Source: Chrysemys picta bellii | Taxonomy: Eukaryota; Chordata; Testudines; Emydidae | Reading direction: 5' to 3' | NCBI RefSeq assembly: GCF_011386835.1 | Contig: NC_088794.1 | Location: 66,170,506-66,234,505, forward strand | Length of the DNA: 64,000 nt | Shown here: positions 23,530 to 35,044 of the stretch, piece by piece | Layout: each line of letters starts with the position of its first letter | Numbering within the stretch: the first letter of the stretch is position 1 | Program-made: the position numbers and the translations under genes | Notes under the pieces: model-generated | Seen by the model: the letters and a program-made list of their open reading frames with translations, nothing else | Database searches by the model: none | What the model was told of the DNA's origin: nothing

Positions 23530-23980
23530 TTTGAATATTGTGTTCGGTTTTGGTCACCTTGCCTCACTAACAGATTCAGCGAAACAGAAAAATCCACAGA
23601 AAGGCAGAGAAAATGATTAGAGGCATGGAAAGGCTTCAGAATGAAGATAAATTAAAAAATTAGGAATATGTAGCATAGAGAGAAGATAAATAAGAAGTGA
23701 CACAATAGAGGGATGTAAAATAATGAACAGTATATTGAAAATCAAACAGGTGCTATTTCTCATAATAAAAGAGCAAGGGACACCCAATAAAACTAAACAG
23801 GAACAAATGTGGCTAAGAAAAGGAAATAATTTTTACACAATGGATAATTAGTCAGTGGAACTCATGGATACAATAAATTATCAAAGGAAAAACTTTCATA
23901 TGCAAAGAGTATTAGTTATGTTGTCCAACATATAGCCATCTAAGTGGAAAAGACCTGATTTTCAGAGGTGTTAAATACCC
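23530..23980 (+). pseudogene. Degenerate CR1 reverse transcriptase C-terminus
   Basis: The plus strand encodes recognisable CR1 C-terminal text: EYCVRFWSPCLTNRFSE-like, then RKMIRGMERLQNEDKLKN, followed by many stops. The final block reads SVELMD where CR1 has a VxxWNSLP-like block. It is an old, decayed LINE fragment on the strand opposite to the young CR1 inserted next to it, and is repeated at 27885-28335. Confidence 0.7.
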
Positions 23981-24360
23981 AGTCAACAGGGAATGCAGAT
24001 GCTCAGCACCTTCAACAGTCAGGCCAGTTGTTTAGGTGACTAAATGTGGATTCTGGGGTCTAACTCAGCCCTCATGCTTCAGCATCTCAGGTAACCACTA
24101 ATTGCTTGGGTTTGGAAAGAATATTCTCCCATAGGCATAGTAATAGGTATTGTCATTATGAGGATTTAATGCCTGCTTCTGAAGCATATGTAGCCATGGT
24201 CAAAGAAGGATACCAGATTAGACAGAGAGCTCTTATGTTCCACTGTTCCCATTTTGCAATAACTCATTATGTAACTATGAATTGGTATGTAACAAATGAA
24301 ACAATTAACAGGCAAGTTCATCTGATACCATTACTAGGTTCACTACAGTGCTCTGAGATA

Positions 24361-26986
24361 GAATCATAGAATCATAGAATATCAGAGTTGGAAGGGACCT
24401 CAAGAGGTCATCTAGTCCAACCCCCTGCTCAAAGCAGGACCAATTCCCAGCTAAATCATCCCAGCCAGGGCTTTGTCAAGCCGGGCCTTAAAAACCTCCA
24501 AGGAAGGAGACTCCACCACCTCCCTAGGTAACGCATTCCAGTGTTTCACCACCCTCCTAGTGAAATAGTTTTTCCTGATATCCAACCTGGACCTCCCCCA
24601 CCGCAACTTGAGACCATTGCTCCTTGTTCTGTCCTCTGCCACCGCTGAGAACAGCCGAGCTCCATCCTCTTTGGAACTCCCCTTCAGGTAGTTGAAGGCT
24701 GCTATCAAATCCCCCCTCATTCTTCTCTTCTGGAGACTAAACAATCCCAGTTCTCTCAGCCTCTCCTCATAAGTCATGTGCTCCAGACCCCTAATCATTT
24801 TTGTTGCCCTCCGCTGGACTCTTTCCAATTTTTCCACATCCTTCTTGTAGTGTGGGGCCCAAAACTGGACACAGTATTCCAGATGAGGCCTCACCAATGT
24901 CGAATAAAGGGGAACGATCACGTTCCTCGATCTGCTGGCAATGCCCCTACTTATACAGCCCAAAATGCCGTTAGCCTTCTTGGCAACAAGAGCACACTGT
25001 TGACTCATATCCAGCTTCTCGTCCACTGTGACCCCTAGGTCCTTTTCAGCAGAACTGCTACCTAGCCATTCGGTCCCTAGTCTGTAGCAGTGCATGGGAT
25101 TCTTCCGTCCTAAGTGCAGGACTCTGCACTTGTCCTTGTTGAACCTCATCAGGTTTTTTTCTGCCCAATCCTCTAATTTGTCTAGGTCCCTCTGTATCCG
25201 ATCCCTACCCTCTAGTGTATCTACCACGCCTCCTAGTTTAGTGTCATCTGCAAACTTGCTTAGAGTGCAGTCCACACCATCCTCCAGATCATTAATAAAG
25301 ATATTAAACAAAACCGGCCCCAGGACCGACCCTTGGGGCACTCCGCTTGAAACCGGCTGCCAACTAGACATGGAGCCATTGATCACTACCCGTTGAGCCC
25401 GACGATCTAGCCAGCTTTCTATCCACCTTACAGTCCATTCATCCAGCCCATACTTCTTTAACTTGGTGGCAAGAATACTGTGGGAGACAGTATCAAAAGC
25501 TTTGCTAAAGTCAAGAAATAACACATCCACTGCTTTCCCCTCATCCACAGAGCCAGTTATCTCATCATAGAAGGCAATTAGGTTAGTCAGGCACGACTTC
25601 CCCTTCGTGAATCCATGCTGACTGTTCCTGATCACTTTCCTTTCCTCTAAATGTTTCATAATTGATTCCTTGAGGACCTGCTCCATAATTTTTCCAGGGA
25701 CTGAGGTGAGGCTGACTGGCCTGTAGTTCCCCGGATCCTCCTTCTTCCCTTTTTTAAAGATGGGCACTACATTAGCCTTTTTCCAGTCATCTGGGACCTC
25801 CCCCGATCGCCATGAGTTTTCAAAAATAATGGCTAATGGCTCTGCAATCTCACCCGCCAACTCCTTTAGCACCCTCGGATGCAGCGCATCCGGCCCCATG
25901 GACTTGTGCACGTCCAGTTTTTCTAAATAGTCCCGAACCACTTCTTTCTCCACAGAGGGCTGGTCACCTTCTCCCCATGCTGTACTGCCCAGTGCATCAA
26001 TCTGGGAGCTGACCTTGTGCGTGAAGACAGAGGCAAAAAAATCATTGAGTACATTAGCTTTTTCCACATCCTCGGTCACTAGGTTGCCTCCGTCATTCAG
26101 TAAGGGGCCCACACTCTCCTTGATTTTCTTCTTGTTGCTAACATACCTGAAGAATCCCTTCTTGTTACTCTTAACATCTCTTGCTAACTGCAACTCCAAG
26201 TGTGATTTGGCCTTCCTGATTTCACTCCTGCACGCCTGAGCAATATTTTTATACTCCTCCCTGGTCATTTGTCCAATCTTCCACTTCTTATAAGCCTCTT
26301 TTTTGCGTTTAAGATCAGCAAGGATTTCACTGTTTAGCCAAGCTGGTCGCCTGCCATATTTACTATTCTTTCTACACATCGGGATGGTTTGTTCCTGCAA
26401 TCTCAATAAGGATTCTTTAAAATACAGCCAGCTCTCCTGGACCCCTTTGCCCTTCATGTTATTCTCCCAGGGGATCCTGCCCATCTGTTCCCTGAGGGAG
26501 TCAAAGTCTGCTTTTCTGAAGTCTAGGGTCCATATTCTGCTGCTCTCCTTTCTTCCTTGTGTCAGGATCCTGAACTCGACCATCTCATGGTCACTGCCTC
26601 CCAGGTTCCCATCCACTTTTGCTCCCCCTACTAGTTCTTCCCTGTTTGTGAGCAGCAGGTCAAGAAAAGCTTTGCCCCTAGTTGGTTCCTCCAGCACTTG
26701 CACCAGGAAATTGTCCCCTACGCTTTCCAAAAATTTCCTGGATTGCCTGTGCACCGCTGTATTGCTCTCCCAGCAGATATCAGGGTGATTAAAGTCTCCC
26801 ATGAGAACCAGGGCCTGCGATCTAGCAACTTCTGCTAGTTGCCAGAAGAAAGCCTCGTCCACCTCATCCCCCTGGTCTGGTGGTCTATAGCAGACTCCAA
26901 CCACGACATCACCCTTGTTGCTCCCACTTCTCAACTTTATCCAGAGACTCTCAGGTTTTTCTGCAGTATCATACTGGAGCTCTGTA
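24361..26986 (-). mobile_element. Young 5'-truncated CR1 LINE
   Basis: The 3' end lies at 24361 and on the minus strand ends with three ATTCTATGA-like units, the diagnostic CR1 tail. CR1 uses no poly(A). The body encodes an uninterrupted endonuclease/reverse-transcriptase frame. The 5' end is cut inside the endonuclease domain, as usual for incomplete reverse transcription. The empty site in the second duplication copy (GCTCTGAGATAAGGAGGG at about 28705-28722) shows the insertion point between 28715 and 28716. GCTCTG also occurs just inside the right end (26979-26984), so a short imperfect target duplication is possible. Confidence 0.93.
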
Positions 26987-26987
26987 T
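24451..26987 (-). CDS. CR1 ORF2: endonuclease (partial) and reverse transcriptase, open
   Basis: The frame ends at a TAG at 24451. It is open for 848 codons including a few from flanking DNA upstream of 26987, and there is no native start because the 5' end is truncated. Numbering from the first open codon, the C-terminal half of an apurinic-like endonuclease is seen: CYRPP near 36, GDFNHPDI at 67-74 and SDHEM at 135-139. The reverse transcriptase follows: [20 protein letters not shown] at 410-429, [10 protein letters not shown] at 493-502 (motif A Asp), [13 protein letters not shown] at 552-564 and FADDTKL at 582-588 (catalytic DD). Then come the thumb-like C-terminus with [10 protein letters not shown] and [12 protein letters not shown]. 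Catalytic residues of the reverse transcriptase are intact. CR1 normally makes its own target nick and copies RNA at the target; this copy lacks the N-terminal part of the endonuclease and its promoter, so it cannot be autonomous. The open frame indicates recent insertion. Confidence 0.93.
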
Positions 26988-27193
26988 GGAGGGACAAATG
27001 TATTCATGTAAGCAGATAAAATCACAATATGCTGACAAATATTTTTTATTTTAGTGTTTTCAGATACATCACTTTTTTTTACAATCACAAGACAAAAATG
27101 CTGAGACTGCTGATAGAAATAGAAATATTGGCCTTCAACCCACACCTGAACAGAAAGCACAAAATGTTACACATTTGTACTTTCCTAATTGAA

Positions 27194-28922
27194 GTTTAAT
27201 ACATTTTTCTCCAACTGTAATATTGTGTTTAAGAATATTGATTTTTAAGAATTCTTGGAGTGTTGCCTTTAATATGTTGATAGTTTGCAAATTAACTATA
27301 ACTTTTCAGGAAAAGACCTCCAGGTATGTCTATACTGCAGCTGGGAATTGTGATTCCCAGCATCGGTATATACATTCATCCCAGCTCAGCTTGAACTAGC
27401 ATGCTAAAAAGAGCACATGGGCATCGTGGCAGCTTGGAATAGCTGCCTGAGTCCAAGACCCTGCGACTCACTGTGTCCAAGCTCAGGTGGCTAGCTCAAG
27501 TCACAGCCAGTGACTCAACATCCACACTGCTATTTTTAGTGCCCTAGCTTGAGCTGAGCTAGATTAAGTCTGTCTACCTGCCCTGGGAATCAGACCTCCC
27601 AGATGCTGCATTGATATACTCTAAGTATTACTTAGTGAAAATCATCTGCTCAATGCAGTGACATGGACCAAAAATTCAAACTATTCAATGCAGTCAATTT
27701 GTTATATGAATTTAGAACATTTTTTCTCTTTGCCAATTGTTTATAATCAGATAACAATTTTAACAAAATTGTTTGTTCATCAGTATTGTTGATGAATAAT
27801 TTTTATGAACATATTTGTTGTATGGAGTGTATGTAAAATGTTTTTCATAGAACAGTCGATCATTTTATAGTCAGTACGTTGTCATTTGAATATTGTGTTC
27901 GGTTTTGGTCACCTTGCCTCACTAACAGATTCAGCGAAACAGAAAAATCCACAGAAAGGCAGAGAAAATGATTAGAGGCATGGAAAGGCTTCAGAATGAA
28001 GATAAATTAAAAAATTAGGAATATGTAGCATAGAGAGAAGATAAATAAGAAGTGACACAATAGAGGGATGTAAAATAATGAACAGTATATTGAAAATCAA
28101 ACAGGTGCTATTTCTCATAATAAAAGAGCAAGGGACACCCAATAAAACTAAACAGGAACAAATGTGGCTAAGAAAAGGAAATAATTTTTACACAATGGAT
28201 AATTAGTCAGTGGAACTCATGGATACAATAAATTATCAAAGGAAAAACTTTCATATGCAAAGAGTATTAGTTATGTTGTCCAACATATAGCCATCTAAGT
28301 GGAAAAGACCTGATTTTCAGAGGTGTTAAATACCCAGTCAACAGGGAATGCAGATGCTCAGCACCTTCAACAGTCAGGCCAGTTGTTTAGGTGACTAAAT
28401 GTGGATTCTGGGGTCTAACTCAGCCCTCATGCTTCAGCATCTCAGGTAACCACTAATTGCTTGGGTTTGGAAAGAATATTCTCCCATAGGCATAGTAATA
28501 GGTATTGTCATTATGAGGATTTAATGCCTGCTTCTGAAGCATATGTAGCCATGGTCAAAGAAGGATACCAGATTAGACAGAGAGCTCTTATGTTCCACTG
28601 TTCCCATTTTGCAATAACTCATTATGTAACTATGAATTGGTATGTAACAAATGAAACAATTAACAGGCAAGTTCATCTGATACCATTACTAGGTTCACTA
28701 CAGTGCTCTGAGATAAGGAGGGACAAATGTATTCATGTAAGCAGATAAAATCACAATATGCTGACAAATATTTTTTATTTTAGTGTTTTCAGATACATCA
28801 CTTTTTTTTACAATCACAAGACAAAAATGCTGAGACTGCTGATAGAAATAGAAATATTGGCCTTCAACCCACACCTGAACAGAAAGCACAAAATGTTACA
28901 CATTTGTACTTTCCTAATTGAA
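27194..28922. repeat. Tandem duplication, copy 2 (empty site)
   Basis: A 1729-bp copy of the unit at 22839-27193 lacking the CR1. It holds the same MITE (27323-27618) and the same decayed CR1 fragment (27885-28335). The plus-strand open frame at 28461 repeats the one at 24106 with identical residues up to the insertion point. Confidence 0.92.
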
Positions 28923-29475
28923 ATTCAGGAAAAATAAAGACAGTTTTTCAGCACCCAGCTTTTTCTTTTAAACCAAAATTAATGGCACCTACATTTTTTT
29001 TCCAGTTACTTGTGGGCACAAATGTACTATGCATATGTATAAGTAATTGACCCGCAGGTACAATGGTGGATTTTCAGCCAAAAGGAATTGAATTGCAAGA
29101 ATAAAATATCATTTGCAAGAAAGGAGGAGAATGGGTCAATATTTCTGTACAAAATCAGGCTCAAGGTGTTCTAGTACTTATGGCAGTTTTTCAATACACA
29201 GCATACAAATAATCAAAGCTATTAGAGAGTGACATAGAGAACCAACTTCAAGATGTCACTATTCATTTAAGAGTGAAATTCACTCCTGCACAGACCTCAT
29301 GTACAAGGCGTTGGGACTTAAGTGGTAAATAAGCCCTCTGCACTGGGTACATTTTGCTTTTAGATACAAATTACCCACATCTCCACTGAGCAAATCTAAT
29401 TGAGTGTACCCACCTTTGTGCCTGTACTGAGACAACTAGAGCTTAGCCCTTTGTCTCGTTCATTCCCCAACATTC
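28923..29475. other. Non-coding DNA, no gene seen
   Basis: AT-rich. The stretch around 29270-29350 (GAGTGAAATTCACTCCTGCA) resembles one arm of a sauropsid foldback repeat. No coding signal. Confidence 0.4.
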
Positions 29476-29478
29476 TTA

Positions 29479-29653
29479 GGGCTTGCCTATATTCTATATG
29501 AGGTTTTTAGCCTCAAGTAAATATATTGCCAAGAGGTAAACACATTTCTAAAGACTAGTGTACACAGTCCACAGACATTTGTTCCAAGACACAAATGTTT
29601 ATGGTTTTCTGTAGTCTGAACATAAGGTAAAAAACTCTAGTATAGACATACCC
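29479..29653. mobile_element. Harbinger-type MITE with TTA target duplication
   Basis: A 175-bp element. The left end is GGGCTTGCCTATATT and the reverse complement of the right end is GGGTATGTCTATACT. It is flanked by TTA on both sides (29476-29478 and 29654-29656), the 3-bp target duplication expected of PIF/Harbinger. No coding capacity. It is the cleanest small element of this group in the window. Confidence 0.85.
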
Positions 29654-29787
29654 TTAGAAGATATTCTTTATCACTAGATATAGCATATCTACCCTGAAGA
29701 ATGTAACCAAAGGCTGGGAAGAATACAGTGCCATGTCCTCAGATACTTTGTTTAGAAAAGCAAATTTCCAACAGTTTTTTTTAATAT

Positions 29788-30150
29788 GAACATAAGAATG
29801 GCCCTACTGGGTCAGACCAAAGGTCCATCTAGCCCAGTATCCTGTCTTCTGACAGTGGCCAGTGCCAGGTGCCCCATAGGGAATGAACAGATAATCATCA
29901 AGTGATCCATCCCCTGTTGTTCATTCCAAACTTCTGGCAAACAGAGGCTAGGGACACCATCCCTGCCCATCCTGGCTAATAGCCATTGATGAACCTATCT
30001 TCCATGAATTTATCTAGTTCTTTTTTGAACCCTGTTATGGTTTTGGCTTTCACAACATCCTCTGGCAAGGAGATCCACAGGTTGACTGTGCGTTGTGTGA
30101 AGAAATACTTCCTTTTATTTGTTTTAAATATGCTGTTAATGTTACCCTTG
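29788..30150 (-). mobile_element. CR1 LINE 3' fragment (older subfamily)
   Basis: The plus strand starts GAACATAAGAATGGCCCTAC then TGGGTCAGACC, the complement of the 3' end of a widespread turtle/crocodile CR1 subfamily. The minus strand encodes the reverse-transcriptase C-terminus from about 30150 to a TAG at 29976: FFTQRTVNLWISLPEDVVKA then FKKELDKFMEDRFINGY. It is truncated at the 5' side. Its sequence differs from the young CR1 at 24361, so it is a separate subfamily. Confidence 0.85.
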
Positions 30151-30194
30151 AAACATGGAGCAAGCAGTGCTGTCAACACACAAAGCCACATTCT

Positions 30195-33100
30195 CCTTTC
30201 AGTTACACTTGTGCCACTCCATTCAGTACGGTATAGCTAAGAGAAGAATACAGCTCATAATCTGTCGTTTTTGTAACATTCTATTGATTCTAGATTGTGA
30301 ACACAGTTTTGAGACTTTTTTTTTAAAAGCAGAAGAACTGCAGCCGTGTCTTCAGAAGCTTCCTAGACACAGTTTGTTGTCTGCAGCATTAGATACAGGT
30401 ATTTGATAAATAGCAGCACATTACCACCATTCATTTCATAAGTGGCCATTTCCAAAAAGAAGATATTGTTCACTAAATTAGTAACCAGACTCCAGCGAGT
30501 ACAGACCTGAGGACAGCACCTGCCTCTCTTGCTTCCCGCATAACTGTACACACTATTATATTTTAAAACAAACCTAAAATTTTAAACATAATAGAAAATA
30601 TGAAATTCTTCTGAGCTGAAACCTTCCAAAGGAGATGGAGTTTGGCAAAGTGTTTTCTTTCTAGGATCTTATCATTAATTCACCAGTGCATTTAGAACTT
30701 TTTCAGGACTCTCTTATATGTGCCAAACAGTTACAGCAAAGAATGGATATAGTAAATGTGGCAATTTCTGGGAAAGATGCTGTAAGTTAACTAGGACCAT
30801 TATTAAAGTGTATTTTTCTCCGTCAAAATATGTTCCATTAATAAAACATTAAATGCATTTGATGTGCATCACCCCCTTTTTCCCTATAGGTAAATCACAT
30901 CAAAAGTGTTCTGTGTAGTTAAAGGTTGAGGTCTCCTTACAGGTAGTCAGAGGTGGTTTAGGTAGTGCAGACTTCCATTTATATTAGGTAAAGGATGTAT
31001 AACTTCCTCACTGTCCAGGAAAATGTTAAAATGCACATTTGTAAGCATAACTTTTTACATCCACTTAGAATACATTTTCTCTTATTTGGGAATGTTCACA
31101 ATTTGAATCAACAATTTACTGTTGGTGGGCATGTTCTCATGGCTACTTTTGATCTAGCCATATCAATCTTCTTGTCATGTCTTGTCTTTTCTGCAGCTAG
31201 ATGAGACTTCATTATACCATATTTCAGTGGGTTTGCCCCTTCAAAAGGCAGTCTAATCAGTCCGCACGCGCGCACACACACAAAGAATATGCAATTTATC
31301 ATTTTACAAGAGGTTTTCGTCCTAATTACAATGGGTGACCATATCAAAATTCTTCTTTAAAACCCCATATTGTTTTTCCAGTGTTATCAAAATGTCTTCC
31401 CGCTACCCAGATATTATACTTCCAACTGAGTCATGCACATAGGCTGGCATTTAGAGAATTCAACACCTATTAATATTATTTAGGATTACTCCTTGATGTG
31501 AGGGAAGACTTGTGTGTTCAGTTGATCCCCAGAGCTATGATTGAAGGAGTTTTATGTCCTAGTCGGGCTACCCAAGCCAGACAGCCCAAAGGACAGGGAC
31601 CAGATGAAAATCACGTCACTGGTCACCAAGGTTGGTAGATAGGCGATAGGTTATTGGCCTATCTTCATAAAGTTAAGTTATAGAAACATAACAAGGTAGC
31701 CATTTCAGCAAACAGCAGAACAGATGGGATGGAAGAGCCTTGTTTGTGCCCTATTCAGATTCACAATATTATTTAAAGACCCAAAGAGAATTAAATAAAA
31801 AATAATCCCTTTGCAAGCCATTCACGGTTCCTCTGGCATCTGAGTTTCTTTTTAATTCCTCATATGATTTTTGAAGCAGCAATTTAGCTATGATAATTTC
31901 CTTTTTGTTCAACAACAATGTAATTCATAGAGGTCAGCACAAGTTGTCCGTTCCACTTCTAGTTGTCTTGTGTCAAGCATCTCTGCTTATTGTAGGCAAG
32001 TCCAGCTTAGTGTAGAAAATCCTCACACCGACATTCTGACTAGTGGGAAGCTGGAACCACTCATAGCGCAGTTATTTATTATCATATTTTTTAATGTTTT
32101 GATAACACACCAACCAAAATTTGCACTTGAAAGGCTGCTCGTGTCTAATATTGTGACACATACATTACCATTTATTTTTATAGATTCTCCAGCTAAATTT
32201 AGGTAGACAGTTTTAGGTCATGAAGTCTAGAGAAACGTGTCAAATGACTAAAGAGGGAAAAAAATATAAAATTAATATGAAGTGGATAAATTTACGTGGA
32301 TTAAATTTAAAACACGGATAGTTCAATGTGGCTCATCTTGAGAAATTTAATCAAAATAGATTCTTCTATTCTTTATTTCTTTTTATTGGAAAGTCACACA
32401 TCAATTTCCTTAACATATCCCCAAATTTTCACACATACTTCCATAGCACTGTGGTAAGGTATCTCTAGTTAATGGACAGCAAAGTGCCAGTCAGTTTTAT
32501 TTTGTTAGTCTGATCAAAATTTCAAGCCTGTACTCAATATTGCATTGTGGCAGATGTCATCCAAAATAAGTAGCCTCTTTGTCTTTTAGATGATCTTTTT
32601 ATACTACTACAGAAGTCTTGTCTATTAGATTAAAATGTCATGTGAAAGGGCTGATTCTATTTTTAGTAGAAGTTCAGAAGTGGTGGGATTGAGGAGTTGG
32701 ATTCAAGGTCCATCTCTAATTAGAATTTTGCCATGTTACAACTATGTGGTAAAATGTGCCAGTAGAGCCACTTGGCATATCCTGACAGCAATATTCAGCT
32801 CTCCCTCTTGGTGTCTGTGTGATTTGCCTAAATTTAGGGGGTTTAGAATACTGAAGTCAAGATCTGCTATGACACCAGATATAATTATTTTCCCTCTGGA
32901 GAACATATCTATTACACATGTAGCACTCATTCCAAATGTGCCACATCCATGGTGATCTATGGGAACAAGGAAAATGGGAACAGAATAGAATGAACTGAAT
33001 CTGAAAGGAATGGACTGAAAATAAAGCCAGTATTAAATTGAACATTGAAATGAAACCACTATGTGCAACAAAGAAGAGCCATATGAAGACAATGAAACTA

Positions 33101-33915
33101 TGTCAATTTATCCCAGCTAAGGCTCTGGCCCACAAAATCTGTACTGAAGATTGAAGTAGGGACGGTTTCGCCTTTAATTTTAAATGAAATCCATTTGTTA
33201 CAAACACTTTCATGAGCAGCTCAATAAAATTTAAATTAAACACAATTTGTAGCGCAAACCAGGACACTGTAGGTATTCATTTCCCCTCTCTTGTTTCATG
33301 TTTTCATATTGTTATACTATAATATTTCATTTTGTCAGCATCCTCCACCTATTACAGAATATATATATGTACACACACATGCATATACATGTAAGATCTG
33401 TCTATTTAGATCCAGTAATATGATGGTTTCAATAGTTTTTAATACCAAAATATGACCTGAAAAGGCCTTCATGTCATTTGTAAAAATGTCAAGTACCATA
33501 GATGAAAATTTTTGATATGAGCACTTTTTGGAAAGGCATTTGGCTTTTTCAAGGAAAATGCCATTTGTTTTTATATTGTGTAAAGGACTAGGAAAAGGGC
33601 AAGGTATTTTCTAAAAATGAGTTTGTGATAATGGCAGACCAGGTCATGCTAGAGTCTAACAGGTCAATTTACTTGTGTATTAGTATAGATCAAAGTAATG
33701 GTTAGCTGTATAACAGTGTATTGGGTGTTTAAACTTCATGAAAATGAATGGGACATTATTTGCATTGTTTTCACATTCTGTTCCTGTGATAAAGTAATAG
33801 CAAATATTTACATTGTGTATACTCCTGTAACTATATAACCCATCAAATAAATCTTGTAAAAAGGTTAATGAAGAACTTTGCAAATTTCAAAGCAAGTGGC
33901 CATTATGTATGATGG
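30195..33915. other. AT-rich DNA, no gene seen
   Basis: Contains a (CA)n-type tract near 31264-31281 and TA/CA runs near 33360-33395. A short TTTTTGGAAA/TTTTCAAGG stretch near 33520-33570 resembles the AT-rich MITE family. The open frame at 32635-32955 has no family motif. Confidence 0.4.
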
Positions 33916-34109
33916 TTGGAGATCAAAAGACTAAGTGCATTCCTCACTCACCATCATCAAAGGAAAAGCCCACGTGGATAGAGAAACTGTCAGCTGGCTT
34001 TCTGTGTGAAGAAACTATAAATATGAATTCAAGGAAAGATCCTTTATCTCTGAACTGCCTGGATTCTTACAGGGAAGTGTGACAGATGCAAAGCGGAGAT
34101 CCCAGAGAC

Positions 34110-35040
34110 AATCTGGGAACCCTGAAAAGACTTTGGGGAAACTGGCAGTTTACTACATCACCATTTGGAGTTACAAGCTGTGATTCTCCTGTATATATAT
34201 TTACCTGCTTTAACTTCTCAATAACTCTCAGTCTTTTTTCTTAGCTAATATATCTTTAATTAGTTTACTATAGAATTGGCTGCCAGTGTTGTCTTGGTGT
34301 AAGATCTGGAGTACCATTTGATCCGAGGTAAGTGGCTGGTTTCTTGGGACTGGGAGAAATGTGATGTGGTGTGATTTTTGGTTTAAGTGACCATTATCAC
34401 AAAGTTCAGTTTGTCTGGGTGGCAAGATAGGCTGGAGAGTCTAAGGCAGGGGTGGCCAACCTGTGGCTCCGGAGCCACATGCGCTTCTTCAGAAGTTAAT
34501 ATCCAGCTCCTTGTATAGGCACTGACTCCGGGGCTGGAGCTACAGACACCAACTTTCCAATGTGCTGGGGGGTGCTCATTGCTTAACCCCTGGCTCTGCC
34601 ACAGGCTCTGCTCCCACTCCACCCCTTCCTGCCCCCTCCCCTGAGCCTGCCATGCTCTCGTTCCTCCCCTTCTGAGCCTCCTGCACACCACAAAACAGCT
34701 GATTGGGAGGGAGGGGGAGGCGCTGATCTGCAGGGCTGCCGGTGGGCAGGAGGCGCTGGGAGCGGGGCTGGGGAGCTGCTGACGTATTACTGTGGCTCTT
34801 TGGCAATGTACATTGGTAAATTCTGTCTCCTTCTCAGGCTCAGGCTGGCCACCCCTGGTCTAAGGGGACTGTCTGTGACTCCTTGACAAGACTGGTATAG
34901 TGATCCAGGACTTCACATTTGTCACTAGCTTGGTGCAATCAAATGATAGAACATACCACCAGTTTGGGATATTTGTCCTGTATTCTGACAGTCTGCCCTG
35001 AGATAGGCGGTCACAGTTGTGGGCCACTCCAGACAGTGTG
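34110..35040 (+). mobile_element. LTR-like interspersed repeat, copy 2 (plus), split by a hAT
   Basis: It matches the reverse complement of 21290-21885 and continues on either side of a hAT insertion at 34447-34857. Removing the hAT and one target duplication restores the text GAGAGTCTAAGGGGACTGTC, parallel to the uninterrupted copy. It ends near CCACTCCAGACAGTGTGACA. Retroelement class is not settled: the length (about 520 bp without the hAT) and lack of a coding region fit a solo LTR. Confidence 0.6.
34447..34857. mobile_element. Non-autonomous hAT with perfect 8-bp target duplication
   Basis: A 411-bp GC-rich element. The left end is CAGGGGTGGCCAACCTG and the reverse complement of the right end is CAGGGGTGGCCAGCCTG, 16 of 17 identical. 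Flanks are GTCTAAGG at 34439-34446 and GTCTAAGG at 34858-34865. The internal text (GTGGCTCCGGAGCCACATG; TTACTGTGGCTCTTTGGCAA) matches a hAT family I recognise from turtle DNA. No transposase, so it moved by a transposase supplied in trans. Confidence 0.93.
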
Positions 35041-35044
35041 ACAG

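Larger units (their letters stand above)
22839..27193. repeat. Tandem duplication, copy 1 (filled by a CR1)
   Basis: 22839-24360 and about 26988-27193 together match 27194-28922 with no difference I could find by eye. The 4355-bp copy differs from the 1729-bp copy by a 2626-bp insertion, the CR1 at 24361-26986. The unit begins GTTTAATACATTTTTCTCC. At the outer borders the sequences share only AA (TCAA before copy 1, TGAA at the copy junction and at the end of copy 2), a 2-bp microhomology. Confidence 0.9.

Noticed and set aside
24106..24369. 87-codon plus-strand frame repeated at 28461 as a possible duplicated gene
   Set aside because: The repetition is explained by the tandem DNA duplication; the residues show no domain, and the C-terminal difference is caused by the CR1 insertion.
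26303..26788. 161-codon plus-strand frame
   Set aside because: Antisense shadow of the CR1 reverse transcriptase frame.
22839..28922. Whole interval as an LTR retroelement with two LTRs flanking an internal CR1-like body
   Set aside because: The repeated unit has no TG...CA ends, no primer-binding site and is directly adjacent to its copy; the interior is a CR1 with its own 3' tail, so tandem duplication plus insertion is the simpler reading.
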